Source of the DNA: JAPOVO01 sp026708165
Lineage (GTDB): Bacteria; Chloroflexota; UBA11872; VXNJ01
Direction: 5' to 3'
Assembly (NCBI GenBank): GCA_965208775.1
Contig: OZ242360.1
Location: 434,001 to 498,000, forward strand
DNA length: 64,000 nt
Each line of letters opens with the position of its first letter. Position 1 is the stretch's first letter. Below the pieces are notes generated by a model. It was not told the origin of the DNA, did not search any database, and was given only the letters and a program-made list of their open reading frames with translations. This document shows, one piece after another, positions 59,447-64,000 of the stretch. A program made the translations under genes and the position numbers.

Positions 59447-60061
59447 CTAATCTGCTTCTACTGGGGATTCGCCGCCGTCACCCCCGGCGCGGACACCCGG
59501 GCCTTCTGGAGTCTCGGCGCTTCCGGCGCGCACCAGCGTGGGTCTGAGCACCCGGTCATGAATCATATAACCACGCTGATACTCTTCGAGAACCACGGCA
59601 TCCTGGCCAACGGGTGGCGAATCGCCGCTTGATACGGCCTCGTGGTAACTCGGGTCGAACTTCTCGCCAACTGCATTTATTGGTTCGATGCCCTGAGACT
59701 TGAGAACCGCATTCATCTGCGCTCTTGTTATCAGGATTCCGTCGATCCAGGTGAAACCCGTTAGTGACGGGGGAACTGCGCCAAGCGCACGGTCAAGGGA
59801 ATCGATGACTCTAAGCAAGTCGGCAGCGAAGATCTGATTGGCGAACTTTCTAACTTCGCCTGTTTCCTGGTCCGTGCGTCGCTTCAGATTCGACAAGTCC
59901 GCTTGAGCTCGAGCCAGCTTTCCGAGCAGCCGAGTGCGGTCATCCTCCAACTCTTGAATTCGAGCCAACTCTGGCTGAGCCTGCGCGCTGTCGGACTGCA
60001 CTTCCGTCGAGCCAGGCGCAGATTCGGCGGTTCGGTCGTCTGACGATTCCGATTTTTCCAC
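59447..60061 (-). CDS. grpE: Co-chaperone GrpE
   Basis: Nucleotide-exchange factor for DnaK, 204 residues. An acidic, disordered start leads into a long coiled coil (ELEDDRTRLLGKLARAQADL, NLKRRTDQETGEVRKFANQI), the AADLLRVIDSLDRAL segment, and the beta-domain motif GEKFDPSYHEAVS and YMIHDRVLRPTLVRAG. The tail is glycine- and glutamate-rich. Start is GTG, 65 bases after hrcA. Confidence 0.96.
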   Translation of the reverse strand: MEKSESSDDRTAESAPGSTEVQSDSAQAQPELARIQELEDDRTRLLGKLARAQADLSNLKRRTDQETGEVRKFANQIFAADLLRVIDSLDRALGAVPPSLTGFTWIDGILITRAQMNAVLKSQGIEPINAVGEKFDPSYHEAVSSGDSPPVGQDAVVLEEYQRGYMIHDRVLRPTLVRAGSAETPEGPGVRAGGDGGESPVEAD

Positions 60062-60126
60062 TACGCTGCTACTCCTTGTCGAGCGAGTTTGAGAGAGTTC
60101 GAGAACGGGTCGGCCGCGAGACGCGC

Positions 60127-61167
60127 TCAGGCCCTAGCCGTGGCGGCTACTCCCGCCACCGTTTTAGATACCTGCCGGACCGCGCCGATAGTCCGCCGGT
60201 ACGGCATTCGGTTTGGACCGAGCACTCCTAAAAAGCCACCGTGATTGTGCGAATCGTAACTGGAGAGAACCACCGAGTAGTCTCGCAATATTTCACTGTT
60301 CCGATCGCCGATGTGGACGAGTACACCGTCTGCGTCCGTGGCCGGCGGACCGAGGTACTCCACCAGATCCCCATCTTCCAGCATTTGAACTCCGCGCTGG
60401 ACCAGGGAAACCTTATTGAATTCCGGCTGCTGGATCATGGTGGCCAAGCCCACGTATTGAACGTAGCCGAATCGCCGTCGCTCCAGTTCACGCATGGTCG
60501 AGGCGAGCACGAACAGAATCTCGTACTTGTATCTAGCACGCGGGACCGGCCATTTCTCGATTTCCGCAACATTCTTGCCGGTCAACTCATCGGTAATCTG
60601 CCTGCCGTAGATCCGAAGGCTGGACGGTTCGCTGTGGGTAAGTCCCCGGATGAGCCGGTCTTGCGGCGGAGCGCCCGTTAGCTCCGCGATCATGCGTACC
60701 GAACTGTTCTCCTGGGGAACGATCGTGACGCGTTTGAGTGTGATAGGTCCGCCTGCCGGACGAACGACGAAAGCCACATTTCCGACGAAATCAGCGAGAA
60801 TGGACGCCGCGAACTGGAGCAAGTCCTCAAGTCCAAGAGGAGAAACTCGAAAACTGGACCTAATAGTCTCTCTCTCGGGCGGTCTGAGTTCGGTGGACGA
60901 GAGTAGCTCCTCCACAAACAGCCGATATCCCGCTTCCGTTGGAATCCGGCCGGCAGAACGATGCGGCTGAAAGACGAGTCCTTCTTCTTCCAGATGCGCC
61001 ATGTCTTTGCGAACGGTGGCGCTGCTCACCCCTAGCTCATATCGCCTGACCAGTCGGCCTGAGGCGACGGGGATGCAGCTCCGCACATAGTCTTCGACGA
61101 TGGTCTGAAGGATCGCTCGTCGTCTATCTGAAGCTTGAGCCGAAGTAGTCAATCCGAAGCCGCCCAA
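60127..61167 (-). CDS. hrcA: Heat-inducible transcription repressor HrcA
   Basis: Represses class I heat-shock genes by binding the CIRCE operator, helped by GroEL. The 346-residue protein has the N-terminal winged helix (RRRAILQTIVEDYVRSCIPV, then RRYELGVSSATVRKDMAHLE), LVFQPHRSAGRIPTEAGYRL and the C-terminal dimer/inserted domain. Start is TTG 61165-61167, with a second TTG five codons later. First gene of hrcA-grpE-dnaJ-prmA-mtaB-HIT. I see no CIRCE inverted repeat upstream. Confidence 0.96.
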   Translation of the reverse strand: MGGFGLTTSAQASDRRRAILQTIVEDYVRSCIPVASGRLVRRYELGVSSATVRKDMAHLEEEGLVFQPHRSAGRIPTEAGYRLFVEELLSSTELRPPERETIRSSFRVSPLGLEDLLQFAASILADFVGNVAFVVRPAGGPITLKRVTIVPQENSSVRMIAELTGAPPQDRLIRGLTHSEPSSLRIYGRQITDELTGKNVAEIEKWPVPRARYKYEILFVLASTMRELERRRFGYVQYVGLATMIQQPEFNKVSLVQRGVQMLEDGDLVEYLGPPATDADGVLVHIGDRNSEILRDYSVVLSSYDSHNHGGFLGVLGPNRMPYRRTIGAVRQVSKTVAGVAATARA

Positions 61168-61271
61168 GTTGATTGCCTGGACCTTCGCGATTGTTGCGAA
61201 CGCCTACCGTCCAGGCAGCTGATAATGACCCGGCTAATCGTGGACTCACGGTACCGCATACAACATTCGGA

Positions 61272-61300
61272 ACATTATCAACGGCATCGATACCGGTCAA
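61272..61300 (-). promoter_or_regulatory. Possible promoter of the hrcA operon
   Basis: On the minus strand TTGACC (61295-61300) is followed after 17 bases by TAATGT (61272-61277); GATAAT two bases earlier is an alternative -10 at shorter spacing. It lies about 105 bases upstream of hrcA. No TTAGCACTC-N9-GAGTGCTAA repeat is present around it. Confidence 0.4.
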
Positions 61301-61361
61301 GACTGGGTGCTGGTAGCGGCGGCTTGGCAAGTCGCGCTCGCAAGGCGCGACAGCGGTTAGG

Positions 61362-63675
61362 CTAGCCGTTCCCGGCCCGCCAGAGGAGGCCAGCCGACTC
61401 AAGCACGTACAGATTGCCGCGACCGTCGAGCTGTATTACCAGCGGCGCCGGCAAGGCCACGTCGACCGCGGGATCGCCCGGAACGCCAGTGCCCGCCGGA
61501 TTGCCCGCCACAATTGTCACGGCGCCATCCGGAGCGATTCTCGACACAAGTCCCGCAGTGAGTTGCGCCAGATAAATGTTGCCCGCGGCGTCAGTCGCAA
61601 GCGAGACGGGGTCTTGCACGCGGACCTGGCCCACAGGCCCCTCGAATTCGCCGTCAGCCAACCCGGTACCGGCGAGGGTGCTGATTTCCCCCGAAGAAGA
61701 TACCTTCCTAATCTTCCCGGCACGCTGCTCAGCTATCAGCATGGAGCCGTCGCCGTAACGCGCCACATCGGCCGGACCGTCGAGAGGCGTATTCACGGCG
61801 GGACCGCCGTCCGCGCCCGACTCCGGCCGTCCGGTTCCGGCGAACGTGCTAATGAACCCATCGTTCGAGATCACGCGGACCCGGTTCGACGCGGGATCGG
61901 CTGCATAGAGATTGCCGCGATCGTCGAATGCCAATCCCGACACGTCCCGGAACGAAGCGATCAACGCCGGTCCACCATCGCCTTCCGAGCCCGGTCTACC
62001 GCTGCCCGCAACCGTTTCGATGATCCCGCACCGGTCGATCCGCCTAATGCGGAAATTCCCCGAGTCGAAGAAGAAGACATTTCCGCGGGCGTCCACCTCA
62101 ATAGCTTTAGGTCCTGAAAGGCGCGCTTCGCCCGCATTTCCGCCGTCTCCCGAATACCCAGGTTCCCCGGTACCGGCGAACGTCGAAACTTCGCCGGCGG
62201 TTGAGATGACGCGAATTCGGTGATTGCCTGAGTCGGCGATGAAGATTCGTCCGTCTCCAGCAATTGCGAACGACTGTGGAATGGCGAATCGGGCTTCTGA
62301 AACGAGCCCCCCGTCGCCGGCAAATCCCGCATCGGCGTCGCCAACCACAATCAGCGCGACGCCGTCGGGGATTAGGGGCGCGCGAAAGTCCGGCTCCACC
62401 GGAGGGCCGTTGCAGTCATCTGTCGACTCAACATTTGAAGGCGGCCTGAGCTGATGGACTGTCCTCGTGCCCTGGAGCAATAGATAGAGTGTCCCTTCAG
62501 GACCGAGAGCCAGATCCAACGGCGGCGGTAGAGCAACCGCGAACGCGGGACGGCCCTCTCGTAACGCGCCTTCGGACGCAAGACCGGCAACAGTACGAAT
62601 AGATCCGTCCACACTCACCCGGCGCAGCACGCTGTTTCGCCAGTCGGCGATATACAGGTTGCCCTCGGAATCGACGTCGATCGCTCGCGGGGAATTCAGC
62701 GACGCTTCCACGGCGCGGCCTCCATCGCCGGCAAATCCCGCGACTCCAGTACCCGTGTAAGTGCTGATGATGCCGTCGCGCCCGATTCGCCTGATCCGGT
62801 GTCCGCCTAGCTCCGCCACAAAGACGGAGCCGTCCGGACCGACGGCAACGTCAACCGGCTTATCCAGCGAGGCCTCGACCGCGGGTCCACCGTCTCCTGA
62901 GGATTGGCTTCCTCCGGTGCCGGCGATAGTGGAAATCATCCCCGAAGCATCTATTCGCCTTAGGCGTCCATTGCCCCGATCGGCTATCAGGAGATTTCCT
63001 TCCGCATCGATTGCCATTCCGGAATTGCCGTTGAATTGCGCGTTTACAGCGGTTCCGCCATCCCCAGCGAAACCGGCTTTTCCGTTTCCGGCAATTACGA
63101 TCGCGGGCTGGCCTGGCTGAATTAACTCAATACGGTCAAGGGTCGCAATGATCAGGCGACCTCTTCCGTCGACAATCAGCCTCGACGGCGCGATGAGACC
63201 CCCTTCAATGTTCGAAGCCTTGGTGCCGGAGGCCGCTCTGGATTCCTGAAGTAGCCAGTCGGCGGGATCGACGCTTTGGATGGTTCCCTGCGTCATGTCA
63301 CTGACGTAAACCGGTCCTTCAGCTTGAACGGCAATGCCGCCCGGAGTGGCGAAACCTGAGCTGTCTAGGGGCGAACCATCCCCAGCCGCTTCGCCACCGG
63401 CGAGACTGACTATTACGGAGTTAAACGCCACCGGCGGAAAGAAAGACGCGGGATCGAGTCTGACCCAGTTGTTCGTCAACGTCTCTGGTGTGGGACTGGA
63501 CGTCACCTCGGAGGGCGTCTCCGAGACCGGCAGCTCGGATATCAGATCACACGCCCAAAAGGTGGGCAGCAGCAACACCAGAACGAGCAACGGCATCAAG
63601 AAGGTCCCGCGTCCCGGATAGACACCGCGCGCTATTCGATTCCTCAACGTCCCCGGTGTTTGTCTGAAGGTCAGG

Positions 63676-63686
<11 letters not shown>
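61362..63686 (-). CDS. Exported NHL-repeat beta-propeller protein, probable lipoprotein
   Basis: A 774-residue secreted protein. A basic N-terminus and hydrophobic stretch MPLLVLVLLLPTFWAC end in a cysteine that could be lipidated, although the lipobox is imperfect. A short Ser/Thr/Pro linker follows. The remainder is about eleven NHL-type repeats of 55-60 residues, each with a loop like AGFAGDGG, a segment such as AIDAEGNLLIADRGNGRLRR and a strand like GMISTIAGTG. Three of the repeats are degenerate. It would fold into one or two propellers outside the membrane; binding target unknown. The GTG start (63684-63686) overlaps the sugar transferase by 11 bases; an internal ATG at 63596 would give a shorter signal without basic residues. 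Confidence 0.9.

Positions 63687-64000
<314 letters not shown>

Overview
The window reads like a chromosomal segment of a moderately GC-rich bacterium, most likely a member of the Chloroflexota, perhaps a Dehalococcoidia/SAR202-like lineage. That placement is inferred from the run of genes from rpoB through the S10, spc and alpha operons to truA-rplM-rpsI, a zinc-type S14, a second EF-G of the 'GAGKTSL' type, VanW and LCP cell-envelope proteins, and an enolase-superfamily sugar-acid dehydratase. No 16S gene is present to confirm it. I see no insertion sequence, prophage, CRISPR array or rRNA gene. One tRNA is present, tRNA-Pro(UGG).

Layout. 1-158 is the start of nusA, cut by the left edge. 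364-3573 (minus) is a sugar-type unit: GHMP kinase, DUF624/YesL-like membrane protein and a MalK-type ABC ATPase, closed by a rho-independent terminator at 222-253. 4319-7653 (minus) is a tight four-gene set: LCP protein, endonuclease/exonuclease/phosphatase-fold enzyme, CinA-type protein and class II aldolase. Then come pdxA, tRNA-Pro, a large VanW protein, and the proline genes proB-proA, with an EF-G paralogue divergent from proB. 16284-22434 is a metabolic stretch: SelA-like PLP enzyme, acetyl-CoA synthetase, an unrecognised coiled-coil protein, an enolase-superfamily dehydratase and a five-helix membrane protein. 22498-26076 holds a TPR protein, a site-2-protease-like M50 peptidase, an HD-domain protein and the condensin partners scpA-scpB.

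26217-55324 (all minus) is a 29-kb transcription/translation superoperon: rpoB-rpoC-rpsL-rpsG-fusA-tuf-rpsJ-rplC-rplD-rplW-rplB-rpsS-rplV-rpsC-rplP-rpmC-rpsQ-rplN-rplX-rplE-rpsN-rpsH-rplF-rplR-rpsE-rpmD-rplO-secY-adk-map-infA-rpmJ-rpsM-rpsK-rpsD-rpoA-rplQ-truA-rplM-rpsI. No internal gap exceeds about 120 bases and many start/stop codons overlap. Upstream of rpoB, where rplK-A-J-L often sit, is a chaperone/modification operon: hrcA-grpE-dnaJ-prmA-mtaB-HIT, with dnaK absent. The right end holds a very repetitive NHL-propeller lipoprotein and the end of a polyprenyl-phosphate sugar transferase.

The window is mostly housekeeping. The signals most worth a second look are two genes (the GHMP kinase and rpsJ) that appear to need CTG start codons, with rpsJ gaining an arginine-rich N-terminus; the heavy use of TTG/GTG starts in ribosomal genes; a long coiled-coil insertion in RpoC; a long structured rpoB leader; an hrcA-grpE-dnaJ operon without dnaK or a visible CIRCE; and an EF-G paralogue with altered GTPase motifs. 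I found no clearly new multi-gene system.
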